DNA of 64,000 bases from an uncultured Oscillospiraceae bacterium (lineage in GTDB: Bacteria > Bacillota > Clostridia > Oscillospirales > Ruminococcaceae). The first letter of the stretch is position 1, and every line of letters begins with the position of its first letter. The stretch covers positions 5,346 to 69,345 of the forward strand of contig UQGL01000011.1 in assembly GCA_900540595.1 (NCBI GenBank), in the 5' to 3' direction. The notes under the pieces were generated by a model. The model was given only the letters and a program-made list of their open reading frames with translations. It had not been told where the DNA came from and did no database searches. The position numbers were made by a program, and so were the translations under genes. Below are positions 1 to 9,096 of this stretch, one piece after another.

Positions 1-2
1 GC

Positions 3-221
3 GAGTTCGACAATGTCTGCCGCGCCGTCGGCGGGTGGGCACAGCTTGTCGATGAGAGCGCAAAGGACAAGGACACGCTGGCACTGCTGCAATGGCTGGA
101 CGAAAGCCAGCAGGCGGATAAGCTGTTTGAGAACCAGCAGCTCATCCGCCAGCCCATTGTGCGCAACGGCAGGCTGGCCACCGTGGGGTACTGCCCTGAT
201 GTATGGGAAAAGTGGGCGTAA
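3..221 (+). CDS. ArsC/Spx-family glutaredoxin-like protein, C-terminal part
   Basis: Open frame running in from the left edge, so the start and the N-terminal CxxC/CxxS region are outside the window. The 72 visible residues end in LIRQPIVRNGRLATVGY followed by CPDVWEKW, the conserved C-terminal block of the ArsC/Spx/MgsR thioredoxin-fold family, where the Arg residues bind oxyanion in true arsenate reductases. The family includes arsenate reductases and redox-sensing regulators, and the two cannot be told apart from this end. It finishes 25 bases before the valS promoter and is probably an independent unit. Confidence 0.75.
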   Translation, partial: EFDNVCRAVGGWAQLVDESAKDKDTLALLQWLDESQQADKLFENQQLIRQPIVRNGRLATVGYCPDVWEKWA

Positions 222-246
222 GCGCATTTATTATCCGGCGATGCCC

Positions 247-275
247 TTGACAAATTCCCCGCACTGCGGTACATT
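247..275 (+). promoter_or_regulatory. valS promoter
   Basis: TTGACA at 247-252, a 17-bp spacer, and TACATT at 270-275 form a near-consensus vegetative promoter. It sits directly ahead of the T-box leader. Confidence 0.75.
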
Positions 276-282
276 ATAAGAT

Positions 283-560
283 ACAAATGCAGTGCGAAAG
301 AGTGTGCCCGAATCGTACTTTTGCAGCAAGCCGGGGGTTGATGCAAGCCCGGCAGAGCGCGGCGGGCGCTGTCACTTTCAAGCAGATGCGGTGAGAGGGG
401 CGTTTCCCCTGCCAGCCGCATCCGGGTTTGCCGCCGTTATCCGGGCAGGCGGGCTGTTCGGCCTGCCGCAAAGCGGCCCGTAGCCGGGCAACTTGGGTGG
501 TACCGCGACTTGAATTGATTCAAGCCGTCCCATGATAACTCATGGGGCGGCTTTTCTTTT
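283..560 (+). promoter_or_regulatory. T-box leader of valS
   Basis: Leader of about 280 nt between the promoter and valS. It carries the T-box signature TGGGTGGTACCGCG at 494-507, which pairs with the uncharged tRNA acceptor end in the antiterminator, followed by an intrinsic terminator. In this class uncharged tRNA(Val) would stabilise the antiterminator and allow valS transcription. The specifier loop codon was not identified with certainty. The gene served (valS) is clear from position. Confidence 0.88.
522..560 (+). terminator. T-box regulated terminator
   Basis: A 14-bp stem (522-535 with 540-553, one G-T pair) with a 4-nt loop and a T-rich run. It is mutually exclusive with the antiterminator formed by the T-box sequence upstream. 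Confidence 0.88.
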
Positions 561-601
561 TGCGCAAAGCGCCCCGCACATTTATCAGGAGGTTTTATCA
601 C

Positions 602-3310
602 ATGCCGAAAGAACTCGCCAAACAATATGCCCCGCAGGGCACCGAGGACCGCATCTACCAGAACTGGTGCGACAAGGGCTATTTCCATACTCAGGTCGAC
701 CGCAGCAAAAAGCCGTTTACCATCGTAATGCCGCCGCCAAACGTCACCGGCCAGCTGCACATGGGCCACGCTATGGACGAAACCTGGCAGGACATTCTGA
801 CCCGCTACAAGCGGATGCAGGGCTACGCCGCCCTGTGGGTGCCCGGCACCGACCATGCCTCCATTGCGACCGAGGCCAAGGTCGTAGCCAAGATGCGCGA
901 GGAGGGCCTGACCAAGGAGATGGTCGGCCGTGACGGCTTTTTGGAGCGCGCGTGGGACTGGAAGAACACCTACGGCAACCGCATCGTCAGCCAGCTGAAA
1001 AAGCTGGGCTGCTCCTGCGACTGGCAGCGCGAGCGCTTCACGATGGACGAGGGTTGCTCCGATGCCGTCAAGGAGGTGTTCGTCCGCCTGTACAACGAGG
1101 GGCTGATCTACCGCGGCAACCGCATGGTCAACTGGTGCCCCCACTGCAACACCTCCATCTCGGACGCCGAGGTCGAGTATGAGAGCAAGGACGGCAGCTT
1201 CTGGCACCTGCTCTACCCGGTCAAGGAGACCGGCGAGATGCTGGAGCTGGCCACCACCCGCCCCGAGACGATGCTGGGCGATACCGCCGTTGCCATCAAT
1301 GCGGAAGATCCGCGCTACAAGCATCTGCACGGCTGCCATGTCGTGCTGCCCCTGCTGGGCCGTGAGATCCCCATCGTCTGTGATGAGCACGCCGACATGG
1401 AGAAGGGCACCGGCGTTGTGAAGATCACCCCCGCCCACGATCCCAACGACTTCGAGGTCGGCAAGCGCCATGACCTGCCGATGATCCGCGTGCTGACCTA
1501 TGACGGCCACATGACCGGCGCCGCCGACAAGGCCGCCGTCGATGCCGAGAAGGCCGCCGGCCGCGCAGCTGCCGATGAGCCGGATGTTCTGGACTGCGGC
1601 AAATATGCCGGCATGACCGCGCTGGAGGCCCGCAAGGCTATTCTGGCCGATCTGGAAGCCTGCGGTGCGCTGAAGGAGACCGAGCCCCTGACCCATGAGG
1701 TCGGCACCTGCTACCGCTGCCACTCCGTCATTGAGCCGATGGTCTCCAAGCAGTGGTTCGTCAAGATGGAGCCGCTGGCCAAGCCCGCCATCGAGAGCGT
1801 TGAGAAGGGCGAGATCAAGTTCGTGCCCGACCGCTTCACCAAGAACTACATCAACTGGATGAAGGGCGGCCGTGACTGGTGCATCAGCCGCCAGCTGTGG
1901 TGGGGCCACCAGATCCCCGCGTGGTACTGCGATGACTGCGGCGAGACCGTAGTTTCCAAGGATGCTCCCTGCAGCTGCCCCAAGTGCGGCAGCACCAAGC
2001 TGACCCAGGACCCCGACACGCTGGACACTTGGTTCAGCAGTGCGCTGTGGCCGTTCTCCACGCTGGGCTGGCCCAACGAGAACGCCGAGGATTACAAGTA
2101 TTTCTATCCCACCAATACGCTGGTCACCGGCTATGACATCATCGGCTTCTGGGTGTCCCGCATGATCTTCTCCGGCCTCGCCTACACCGGCAAGGCACCG
2201 TTTGACACGGTACTGATCCACGGCATCGTCCGCGACAGTCAGGGCCGCAAGATGTCCAAATCCTTGGGCAACGGCATTGACCCGCTGGAGGTCATTGAGC
2301 AGTACGGCGCGGACGCACTGCGCATGATGCTGATCATCGGCTCCACCGCAGGCAATGATATGCGCTACAGCGACGAAAAAGTTCTGGCCTGCCGCAACTT
2401 CGCCAACAAGCTGTGGAATGCCTCCCGCTTTGTGCAGATGAACCTGCCCGAGGACTTTGAGCCGGGTCTGCCCGAGGAAAGCCTGCTTGACATGAGCGAC
2501 AAGTGGATCCTGTCCGAGCTTGCCAAGGTCGCCGCCGAGGCCACCGCCAACCTCGACAAGTACGAGCTGGGTCTGGCCGCCGAAAAGGTCGAGAACTTCA
2601 TCTGGGAGGTCTATTGCGACTGGTATATCGAGATCTGCAAGACCCGCCTGAACGGCGAGGACGCAGCCGCCGCCGATGCCGCCCGCAAGGTGCTGGTCTA
2701 TGTGCTGGACAAGGCGCTCAAGCTGCTGCACCCCTTCATGCCGTTCATCACCGAGGAGCTCTATCAGGCCCTGCCCGGCAGCAGCGAAACCATCATGACC
2801 GAGAAGTGGCCCGGCGATGAGAACATGAAGATCTGGGCCGAGGATTGCGCTGACTTTGAAAAGTTGATGGACTACATCAAGGCTGTCCGCGCCATGCGCG
2901 CCGAGATGAATGTTCACCCGGCCAAAAAGACGAGCATGATCATCGAGACCGCCAGCCCGGCCGCCTTTGAGAAGGGCGGCGCCTATCTGGCCCGCTTCGC
3001 CTTTGCGACCGATGTGACTGTCACCGGCAAGTACACCGGCAGCACCGAGGGCATGGTCAATGTGGCCACCCCCGATGCCAAGGGCTTTATCCCGATGATG
3101 GAGCTGATCGACCGTGAGAAGGAACTGGCCCGCCTGAACAAGGAGCTGACGAAGGCCGAGAAGGAACTGGGCATGTTCACGAACCAGCTGAACAACCCGA
3201 AGTTCGTCGAGAAAGCCCCCGCCAAGCTGGTCGATGAGACCCGCGCCAAGCTGACCGCCGCCCAAGATAAGCTGGCCAAGCTCAAGGAGAGCATTGCGGC
3301 GCTGGGGTAA
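602..3310 (+). CDS. valS: Valyl-tRNA synthetase
   Basis: Charges tRNA(Val) with valine in the cytoplasm; class I aminoacyl-tRNA synthetase of 902 residues, usual length for bacterial ValRS. The HIGH-type motif appears in PPNVTGQLHMGHA near residue 45-55 and the KMSKS loop in RKMSKSLGN near residue 550. The editing (CP1) domain lies between them, with CxxC zinc-like pairs near residues 440-465. The last 70 residues are a Lys/Glu-rich coiled coil that clamps the tRNA, typical of ValRS. The start at 602 is chosen because AGGAGG lies 13 bases upstream. An in-frame ATG at 542 lies inside the leader terminator and is rejected. Expression is controlled by the T-box leader. Confidence 0.97.
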   Translation: MPKELAKQYAPQGTEDRIYQNWCDKGYFHTQVDRSKKPFTIVMPPPNVTGQLHMGHAMDETWQDILTRYKRMQGYAALWVPGTDHASIATEAKVVAKMREEGLTKEMVGRDGFLERAWDWKNTYGNRIVSQLKKLGCSCDWQRERFTMDEGCSDAVKEVFVRLYNEGLIYRGNRMVNWCPHCNTSISDAEVEYESKDGSFWHLLYPVKETGEMLELATTRPETMLGDTAVAINAEDPRYKHLHGCHVVLPLLGREIPIVCDEHADMEKGTGVVKITPAHDPNDFEVGKRHDLPMIRVLTYDGHMTGAADKAAVDAEKAAGRAAADEPDVLDCGKYAGMTALEARKAILADLEACGALKETEPLTHEVGTCYRCHSVIEPMVSKQWFVKMEPLAKPAIESVEKGEIKFVPDRFTKNYINWMKGGRDWCISRQLWWGHQIPAWYCDDCGETVVSKDAPCSCPKCGSTKLTQDPDTLDTWFSSALWPFSTLGWPNENAEDYKYFYPTNTLVTGYDIIGFWVSRMIFSGLAYTGKAPFDTVLIHGIVRDSQGRKMSKSLGNGIDPLEVIEQYGADALRMMLIIGSTAGNDMRYSDEKVLACRNFANKLWNASRFVQMNLPEDFEPGLPEESLLDMSDKWILSELAKVAAEATANLDKYELGLAAEKVENFIWEVYCDWYIEICKTRLNGEDAAAADAARKVLVYVLDKALKLLHPFMPFITEELYQALPGSSETIMTEKWPGDENMKIWAEDCADFEKLMDYIKAVRAMRAEMNVHPAKKTSMIIETASPAAFEKGGAYLARFAFATDVTVTGKYTGSTEGMVNVATPDAKGFIPMMELIDREKELARLNKELTKAEKELGMFTNQLNNPKFVEKAPAKLVDETRAKLTAAQDKLAKLKESIAALG

Positions 3311-3318
3311 GTATGAAG

Positions 3319-3456
3319 ACTTCCCCCGTGGGGGAAGCTGTCACCGCAGGTGACTGATGCGGGCAGCGTTTCTGCCGCAGCTCGTTCACGGGCAATACTG
3401 GCACACTCGCCCCTCATCCGGCCCTTCGGGCCACCTTCCCCCGTAGGGGAAGGCTT
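3319..3456. repeat. Interspersed palindromic repeat element
   Basis: Begins with CTTCCCCCGTGGGGGAAG and ends near 3455 with CTTCCCCCGTAGGGGAAGG, enclosing smaller hairpins (GTCACC/GGTGAC, GGCCC/GGGCC). A shorter relative is at 9027-9080. Such elements are frequent between genes in Faecalibacterium-like genomes (from memory). No coding content is seen. Confidence 0.6.
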
Positions 3457-3476
3457 TTCAGCCACGAACAAAAAAT

Positions 3477-3522
3477 AACCCCGCCCCGTCAGGAACTGCA
3501 TCCTGACGGGGCGGGGTTTTCT
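3477..3522. terminator. Bidirectional intrinsic terminator
   Basis: A perfect 18-bp GC-rich stem (3477-3494 with 3501-3518), followed by T's on the plus strand and by a run of A's upstream (T's on the minus strand). It serves valS and the convergent lectin-fold gene. Confidence 0.9.
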
Positions 3523-3563
3523 CGTTACAGCACAAAAATCGCAGGGAAAAAGTTCAAAGCAAA

Positions 3564-4433
3564 TTACTTGCGGCGCTTGCCCTTGCCGCCCTTGCGGGTG
3601 TTGGCCTTGGCAGCGGCAGTCTTGACGGCCTCAACAGCCTTCTCAGCGGCAGGCTTCACAGCCTCGACCGTCTTTTCGACAACAGGCTCGGCGGCCTTGA
3701 CAGCCTTCTCAACGACAGGCTTCGCGGCCTCAACAGCCTTCTCGGCGGCAGGCTTCACAGCCTCGACCGTCTTTTCAACAACAGGCTCAGCAGCCTTGAC
3801 AGCCTTCTCAACAACAGGCTTCGCGGCCTCAACGGTCTTTTCGACAGCGGGCTTGGCAGCCTTGACAGCCTTCTCGGCGGCGGGCTTTGCGGCCTTGACG
3901 ACCTCGGTAGCAGCCTTCTCAGCAGCGGCCTTGGCCTTGACAGTGGTGGCCTTGACGCTGGTCTTGGGCTTGCGGGTCACCTCATCAATGGTCCAGAACT
4001 GGTTATCGCCGTTGACATCGGCCCAAATCTGCAGCACAGTGCCGTTCTCGGTAGCCATGCCGGGGTCCAGCAGTTTGCCGGCCAGGTTGGACTTGATCTT
4101 GACGCGGCCGTCGTTGGTAGGCTCCACGACCCACAGCTGACTGGAGGCCTGTGCGCCCTCCCACTGGTGGACGCGGGTGCCGTCGCTGACGCCGCCCATA
4201 TCCAGATCCATCATCTTGCCGGTGAAACGGTTCCGGATGCGGTAGACGCCGTCGCCCGCTGCGACAAAGCCCCACTGCTGCCACTCAAAGTTGGCATTGT
4301 CCATCAGCTGGATCTTTGCGCCGTTGTCAATGTTATAATCAGCAACCTCAACAACCTTGCCGTTGGCGGCGCTGATAGTGTAGAACTTACCCTCGGTAAG
4401 TACAGTCTGTGCGATCTTCTTTCTGGGTGCCAT
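3564..4433 (-). CDS. Ricin-type beta-trefoil lectin-domain protein with Lys/Ala-rich repeat tail
   Basis: 289 residues. Residues about 10-155 form one beta-trefoil (RICIN) domain with three QxW-like repeats (EWQQWGF, SSQLWVV, DNQFWTI), a fold that usually binds sugars. From about residue 160 the protein is a low-complexity repeat of AAKPVVEKAVKAAEP and AVKPAAEKAVEA units, ending in a very basic KGGKGKRRK. The tail resembles histone H1-like or phasin-like bacterial sequences. No signal peptide is visible, so it should be cytoplasmic unless exported by another route. AGGAGGG precedes the ATG. It has its own promoter and shares a terminator with valS. Function unknown: a nucleic-acid or polymer-binding tail on a carbohydrate-binding head is inference. 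Confidence 0.75.
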   Translation of the reverse strand: MAPRKKIAQTVLTEGKFYTISAANGKVVEVADYNIDNGAKIQLMDNANFEWQQWGFVAAGDGVYRIRNRFTGKMMDLDMGGVSDGTRVHQWEGAQASSQLWVVEPTNDGRVKIKSNLAGKLLDPGMATENGTVLQIWADVNGDNQFWTIDEVTRKPKTSVKATTVKAKAAAEKAATEVVKAAKPAAEKAVKAAKPAVEKTVEAAKPVVEKAVKAAEPVVEKTVEAVKPAAEKAVEAAKPVVEKAVKAAEPVVEKTVEAVKPAAEKAVEAVKTAAAKANTRKGGKGKRRK

Positions 4434-4541
4434 AATGCAATACCCTCCTGTTTATCATAAAAAGTAAACTACCTTCAGGGCGGCCGTTTTTTCCCTCAGG
4501 CCGCAGCGTAAGACACTGCATTTTGCGTGTCTACGCATCCT

Positions 4542-4570
4542 ATTATAACCACTTTTTTCCTGTCCGTCAA
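4542..4570 (-). promoter_or_regulatory. Promoter of the lectin-domain gene
   Basis: On the minus strand TTGACG (4570-4565), a 17-bp spacer and a perfect TATAAT (4547-4542). It leaves a leader of roughly 100 nt before the start codon. Confidence 0.7.
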
Positions 4571-4599
4571 CTTTTTCGCGCTGTTGCGGCATTTTGCAC

Positions 4600-4638
4600 A
4601 AAAACTGCCGGGGCAGCACAAGCTATCCCGGCAGTTTT
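4600..4638 (-). terminator. Terminator of the ABC exporter operon
   Basis: Stem CTGCCGGG (4605-4612) with CCCGGCAG (4627-4634), followed by T5 on the minus strand, just past the stop of the second ABC gene. It may also work on the plus strand. Confidence 0.7.
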
Positions 4639-4683
4639 GATTGATTTCAGGCTGATTTGCGACCTTTTTCGACCGCTGCAGTA

Positions 4684-6615
4684 TCAGCTGTTCTCGGCAA
4701 AATTGCCGGTGTACAGCCGGTAATAACGCCCCTTCTGGGCGATCAGCTCGTCATGGGTGCCGCGCTCGATGATACGGCCCTGCTCCAAAACCATGATGCA
4801 GTCGGAGTTGCGCACCGTGGACAGGCGGTGGGCAATGACAAAGGTGGTGCGGCCGTACATCAGGCCGTCCATGCCGTCCTGCACAAGCTTCTCGGTGCGG
4901 GTGTCGATGGAGGAGGTTGCCTCATCGAGGATCAGCACCGGCGGGTCGGCAACAGCGGCGCGGGCGATGGCCAGCAGCTGGCGCTGGCCTTGGCTCAGGT
5001 TCGTGCCGTCACCGGTCAGCATCGTGTTGTAGCCCTCGGGCAGATGCTTGATGAAGGTATCGGCGTTCGCCAGTCTGGCAGCGGCCATGCACTCCTCATC
5101 GGTGGCGGTCAGGCGGCCGTAGCGGATATTCTCCATAACCGTGCCGGTGAACAGGTGGGTATCCTGCAGCACGATGCCCAGCGAAGAGCGCAGCGCGTCC
5201 TTCTCAATGGCCTTGATGTCCAGACCGTCATAGTAGATCTGGCCCTTCTGGATATCGTAGAAGCGGTTGATCAGGTTGGTGATGGTCGTCTTGCCGGCGC
5301 CGGTGGAGCCGACAAAGGCGATTTTCTGGCCCGGGCGGCCGTAAAGGTTGATGTCGTGCAGAACGATCTTCTTCTCATCGTAGCCGAAATCAACATCCTT
5401 AAAGACGATGTCACCCTTCAGCTCGGTGTAGCTGGGCTTTCCGTCAGCACCCACATGTTTCCACGCCCAAGTGCCGGTGGACTCGTCCGCCTCGGTGACG
5501 GAATCGTCCGCCAGATATTTCGCGTGGACCAGCGTCACATCGCCCTCGTTGACCTCGGGCTTCTCGTCCAGCAGGGCAAAGATACGCGCACCGCCGGCCA
5601 ATGCCATGACGACCGAGTTCAGCTGCATGGAGATCTGGCTGATGGGCTGGTTGAACTGGCGGTTCAGTACAAGGAAGCTGGCCAGCCCGCCCAGAGACAG
5701 ATTGCCACCGAAGCCGCTGATAACCAGCGCGCCACCGATGATAGCGCAGAAGACATAGCTCAGGTTGCCCAGCTGGCCGTTGACCGGCATCGCCACAAGA
5801 GAGTAGGCGTTGGCCTTGTCGGCGCTTTGGAACAACTCATCATTGAGCTTGTCGAACTCGTCGATGGCGATCTGCTCATGGCAGAACACCTTGACGACCT
5901 TCTGGCCGTTCATCATCTCCTCAATGTAGCCGTTGACCTTGCCCAGCTCCTGCTGCTGCCTGAGGAAGTATTTGCCGGAGTTTCCGGTCAGATACTTCGT
6001 GACCAGCAGCATAACGCCGACCATTGCCAGCGCCAGCAGCGTCAGAGGGATACTGAGGTAAATCATCGATGCCAGCACGCCGACCAGCGTGACGATCGTG
6101 TTGACCAGCTGGGGCAGGCTCTGGCTGATCATCTGGCGCAGGGTGTCGATGTCGTTGGTGTAGATCGACATGATGTCGCCGTGGGCGTGGGTATCAAAAT
6201 ATTTGATGGGCAGCGTCTGCATGTGGGTGAACATCTCGTCACGCAGATTCTTCAGCGTGCCCTGTGTGATGCGGGCCATCAAACGGTTCTGCACAAAGAT
6301 AGCAGCAATACCGATACAGTAGAACGAAGCCACACGCAGGATGGCGGCGGCCAGACCGCTGAAATCCGTGCCGCCCGAACGCAGCAACGGCAGAATGTAA
6401 CCGTCAATCAGCGTCTGGGAAAACATGACGCCCTGCAGCTGGGCAAACACTGCCAGCAGAATGCAGCAGAGCACGATGATGACCTGCGCCTTGTACTGGT
6501 TCATGACATACCCAAGGATACGCTTGAACACCTTGCCGGGGTTTTCGACCTTGGGGCGGGGGCCGTTATTGCGCCCGCCGGGGCCGACTTTTACCACTTT
6601 CGCTTGCTGTGCCAT
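4684..6615 (-). CDS. ABC exporter half-transporter (catalytically complete partner)
   Basis: 643 residues with a fused six-helix membrane domain (about 35-340) and an ATPase domain (about 410-640). Walker A is GSTGAGKTT, the signature is LSQGQRQLLAIARA, and Walker B is PVLILDEATSSID with the catalytic Glu present. It has an unusually long insertion between the membrane and ATPase domains around residue 360-405. It starts one base inside the stop of the preceding gene, so the two are co-translated and should form a heterodimeric exporter like the YheI/YheH or LmrCD type. The substrate (drug, lipid or peptide) cannot be told. It lies last in a MarR-headed operon. Confidence 0.9.
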   Translation of the reverse strand: MAQQAKVVKVGPGGRNNGPRPKVENPGKVFKRILGYVMNQYKAQVIIVLCCILLAVFAQLQGVMFSQTLIDGYILPLLRSGGTDFSGLAAAILRVASFYCIGIAAIFVQNRLMARITQGTLKNLRDEMFTHMQTLPIKYFDTHAHGDIMSIYTNDIDTLRQMISQSLPQLVNTIVTLVGVLASMIYLSIPLTLLALAMVGVMLLVTKYLTGNSGKYFLRQQQELGKVNGYIEEMMNGQKVVKVFCHEQIAIDEFDKLNDELFQSADKANAYSLVAMPVNGQLGNLSYVFCAIIGGALVISGFGGNLSLGGLASFLVLNRQFNQPISQISMQLNSVVMALAGGARIFALLDEKPEVNEGDVTLVHAKYLADDSVTEADESTGTWAWKHVGADGKPSYTELKGDIVFKDVDFGYDEKKIVLHDINLYGRPGQKIAFVGSTGAGKTTITNLINRFYDIQKGQIYYDGLDIKAIEKDALRSSLGIVLQDTHLFTGTVMENIRYGRLTATDEECMAAARLANADTFIKHLPEGYNTMLTGDGTNLSQGQRQLLAIARAAVADPPVLILDEATSSIDTRTEKLVQDGMDGLMYGRTTFVIAHRLSTVRNSDCIMVLEQGRIIERGTHDELIAQKGRYYRLYTGNFAENS

Positions 6616-8372
6616 CAGGCCTCCCCTCCCTTCTCATCAAAATCGCCGGAGCCTTTGGTCTGGCTGTTGTAGACATCCTGATAGATCGCGTTGTTTTTGA
6701 GCAGGTTGGCGGGGGTGTCAAAGCCGCTGACCCTACCGTTATCCAGCACGAGCACCTTGTCCGCATTCTCGACGGAGGAGATGCGCTGGGCGATAATAAA
6801 CACCGTCGTGCCGGGGATCTTCTCGGCAAAGGAGTGGCGGATCTTCGCGTCCGTGGCGGTATCGACGGCGGAGGTCGAGTCATCGAGAATCAGGATGCGG
6901 GGCTTTTTCAGCAGCGCGCGGGCAATGCAGAGGCGCTGCTTCTGGCCGCCCGAGACATTGTTGCCGCCCTGCTCGATGTGGGTCTGGTACTTATCGGGGA
7001 AGCGCTCGATAAACTCATCGGCGCAGGCCTGCTTGCAGGCGTCCTCGATCTCGGCGTCGGTGGCGTCGGGGTTGCCCCAGCGCAGGTTGTCGGCAATCGT
7101 ACCGCTGAACAGCTCGTTCTTCTGCAGCACCATGGCCACATTGTTGCGCAGCGTGTCCAGATCATAGCTGCGTACATCGACACCGCCGATGATGACGCGG
7201 CCCTCGGTCGCATCGTACAGGCGGGGCAGCAGCTGCACCAGACTGGACTTGGCCGAGCCGGTGCCGCCGATAATGCCGATGGTCTCGCCGGATTTGATTT
7301 CGAGGTCGATATCCTCCAGCGCCTTTTCGCCGTCCTTCTTGTAGGCAAAGCTGACATGATCGAACTTGACCGAGCCGTCCTTGACCTCCATGACAGGGTC
7401 CTCACCATTCTTGAGGTCGGACTGCTCGTCCAGCACCTCGGCCACACGCCTTGCGGAGGCCATAGACATCGTGATCATGACAAAGACCGTCGAGAGCATC
7501 ATCAGGCTCATCAGGATGTTCATGCAGTAGCTCAGCATGCTCATCAGATCGCCGGTGGTGAAGGCGGTCGCGCCGGAGCTGACAATGAGCTGTGCGCCCA
7601 GCCAGGAGATCAGCAGGATGCAGCTGTAAACGGTCAGCTGCATGAGCGGGGCGTTCCATGCAAGGATCATCTCAGCGCGCATAAGCAGGCGGCGGACATT
7701 CTCGCTGGCCTTTTTGAACTTTTTGCCTTCAAAATCCTCGCGGACATAGGCCTTGACTACGCGGATGGCGGAGACATTCTCCTGCACGCTCTCGTTCAGG
7801 TCGTCATATTTGCGGAAGGCCTCGCCGAAGTACTTGGTGGCGCGGCTCATGATAAAGACGAGCGCGCCGCCCAGCAGGATAACTGCGACCAGATAGACGC
7901 TTGCCAGCTCACGATTGATGGCAAAGGACATGATCAGCGCCACGATCATGCTGGCAGGCGCACGGATCGACATGCGCAGCAGCATCTGATAGGCGTTCTG
8001 GATATTCGTCACATCGGTGGTCATGCGGGTGACAAGGCCCGCCGTGGAGTATTTGTCAATGTTGGCAAAGCTGAAGGTCTGGATGTTGCGGAACATCGCG
8101 CGGCGCAGGTTGCGGGCAAAGCCGGTGGCCGCATGTGAGCCGGCAACAGCGCCGAGAATACCGAACAGCAGGCCGAAAAGCGCCGCCACGATCATCTGTG
8201 CGCCGACCGTGTAGATGACCTGCATATTGCCCGGCGTAACGCCGTTGTCAATGATGGAGGCCATCAGCCTAGGGATGATCATTTCCATGATGACTTCCGC
8301 GATCATAAAGACCGGTGTCAGCACGGATACCAGCCGAAAGCCTTTTGTTTCGCGTCCGAGTGTTTTTAACAA
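6615..8372 (-). CDS. ABC exporter half-transporter (degenerate-site partner)
   Basis: 585 residues: membrane domain (about 1-310) then ATPase domain with Walker A GGTGSAKSSL, signature VSGGQKQRLCIARAL and Walker B RILILDDSTSAVD. The residue after the Walker B Asp is Asp instead of the catalytic Glu, the usual mark of the non-hydrolysing site in heterodimeric exporters. The start appears to be TTG at 8372, 7 bp inside the MarR gene, with AGAGGGG upstream. A later start would cut the first membrane helix. It pairs with the downstream half-transporter. Confidence 0.9.
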   Translation of the reverse strand: MLKTLGRETKGFRLVSVLTPVFMIAEVIMEMIIPRLMASIIDNGVTPGNMQVIYTVGAQMIVAALFGLLFGILGAVAGSHAATGFARNLRRAMFRNIQTFSFANIDKYSTAGLVTRMTTDVTNIQNAYQMLLRMSIRAPASMIVALIMSFAINRELASVYLVAVILLGGALVFIMSRATKYFGEAFRKYDDLNESVQENVSAIRVVKAYVREDFEGKKFKKASENVRRLLMRAEMILAWNAPLMQLTVYSCILLISWLGAQLIVSSGATAFTTGDLMSMLSYCMNILMSLMMLSTVFVMITMSMASARRVAEVLDEQSDLKNGEDPVMEVKDGSVKFDHVSFAYKKDGEKALEDIDLEIKSGETIGIIGGTGSAKSSLVQLLPRLYDATEGRVIIGGVDVRSYDLDTLRNNVAMVLQKNELFSGTIADNLRWGNPDATDAEIEDACKQACADEFIERFPDKYQTHIEQGGNNVSGGQKQRLCIARALLKKPRILILDDSTSAVDTATDAKIRHSFAEKIPGTTVFIIAQRISSVENADKVLVLDNGRVSGFDTPANLLKNNAIYQDVYNSQTKGSGDFDEKGGEA

Positions 8373-8884
8373 GTGGTATTTCCCCTCTCTTGTGTTATAT
8401 TTCCTTCTTCCAGGATATGCTGCGCGTTTTTCAGCGTCAGCTCCAGCACAGCGCGGGCCGCAGCGGCCTGCTGCGGGTCAATGCCGGTCTGCAGATCATC
8501 CTCAAACTGCGCAATGCAGGCTTCGATCTGCTCATGGCAGGCACGGCCCTTGTCTGTGGCCACCAGCCGTTTCAGGCGGGCGTCCTTCTCAACCGCACAG
8601 CGGGTGAGAAACCCGTCCTGCTCCATCCCCTGCAGCATCGCCGTCACGCTTGAGCGGCGGATGTTGAACCACTGCTCAATATCGCGCTGGTAGACATCCC
8701 GCCCGCTGCGGTTGCCGCGGACAATGTCGCCCAGCACCATGCCCCGCACACCGGAAAGATCCGGGTTAACGCCGGAAATGCGGGCATCGAGCGCCCTGCG
8801 TATGACCCGCGCGGTCTGGTTCAGCAGTGCGCCGAAGTGAACATCGGCACAGCAGCCGCATTCATTTTGCGATTCAACGCACAT
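8366..8884 (-). CDS. MarR-family transcriptional regulator
   Basis: 172-residue winged-helix repressor of the MarR type: N-terminal dimerisation helix, then a helix-turn-helix region near IEQWFNIRRSSVTAMLQGM and a wing near FLTRCAVEKDARLKRLVATD, typical of the family. The start at 8884 is preferred over an upstream TTG because AGGAGGG lies 5 bases before it. First gene of an operon with two ABC exporter genes, so it probably represses its own operon and is released by a ligand. The N-terminus carries a cysteine cluster (CGCC at about 10-13), which could allow redox or metal sensing; that is inference. Confidence 0.88.
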   Translation of the reverse strand: MCVESQNECGCCADVHFGALLNQTARVIRRALDARISGVNPDLSGVRGMVLGDIVRGNRSGRDVYQRDIEQWFNIRRSSVTAMLQGMEQDGFLTRCAVEKDARLKRLVATDKGRACHEQIEACIAQFEDDLQTGIDPQQAAAARAVLELTLKNAQHILEEGNITQERGNTTC

Positions 8885-8918
8885 TTCTTCCCTCCTGTTC
8901 TGATTTTCAAGCAAAAAT

Positions 8919-8998
8919 CAGTTAGATTTCTAATTGTTCGCAATCTAACTGTTCGTTTGCGTACTTTACAAGTATAGCACAGGTTCAGGGAATGTCAA
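8919..8998 (-). promoter_or_regulatory. MarR operon promoter and palindromic operator
   Basis: Minus-strand promoter: TTGACA (8998-8993), 16-bp spacer, TATACT (8976-8971). Downstream of it an inverted repeat CAGTTAGATT (8919-8928) and AATCTAACTG (8942-8951) with a 13-bp centre covers the early transcribed region. The position suits autorepression by the MarR protein. Confidence 0.72.
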
Positions 8999-9026
8999 GA
9001 GGGATTTTCAGCTTGTGCCCGCGCAA

Positions 9027-9080
9027 AAAGGCTCCCCTGTAAGGGGAGCTGGCCAAGCCTGCGAGGCCTGAGGGGCTTTT
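9027..9080. repeat. Short GC-rich interspersed repeat
   Basis: GGCTCCCCTGTAAGGGGAGC hairpin followed by a second GCCT/AGGC hairpin and GAGGGGCTTTT. It has the same layout as the element at 3319-3456 but shorter. It may also act as a terminator for the PBP gene region. Confidence 0.5.
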
Positions 9081-9096
9081 CCCGTTTGCCATCACC

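Noticed and set aside
542-601. Earlier start of valS at 542
   Set aside because: It is inside the regulated terminator, and the ATG at 602 has AGGAGG at good distance.
437-3265. Long 942-codon open frame opposite valS
   Set aside because: It is the antisense shadow of valS, which has full synthetase motifs, a T-box and a good ribosome site. GC-rich genes give long opposite frames.
3319-3456. CRISPR-like array from repeated GC-rich units
   Set aside because: The units are hairpins of differing length with no regular spacers; they fit interspersed palindromic repeats.
4657-8138. Long open frames (about 670 and 509 codons) on the plus strand over the ABC exporter genes
   Set aside because: They are antisense to genes with clear ABC motifs and lack recognisable domains or ribosome sites.
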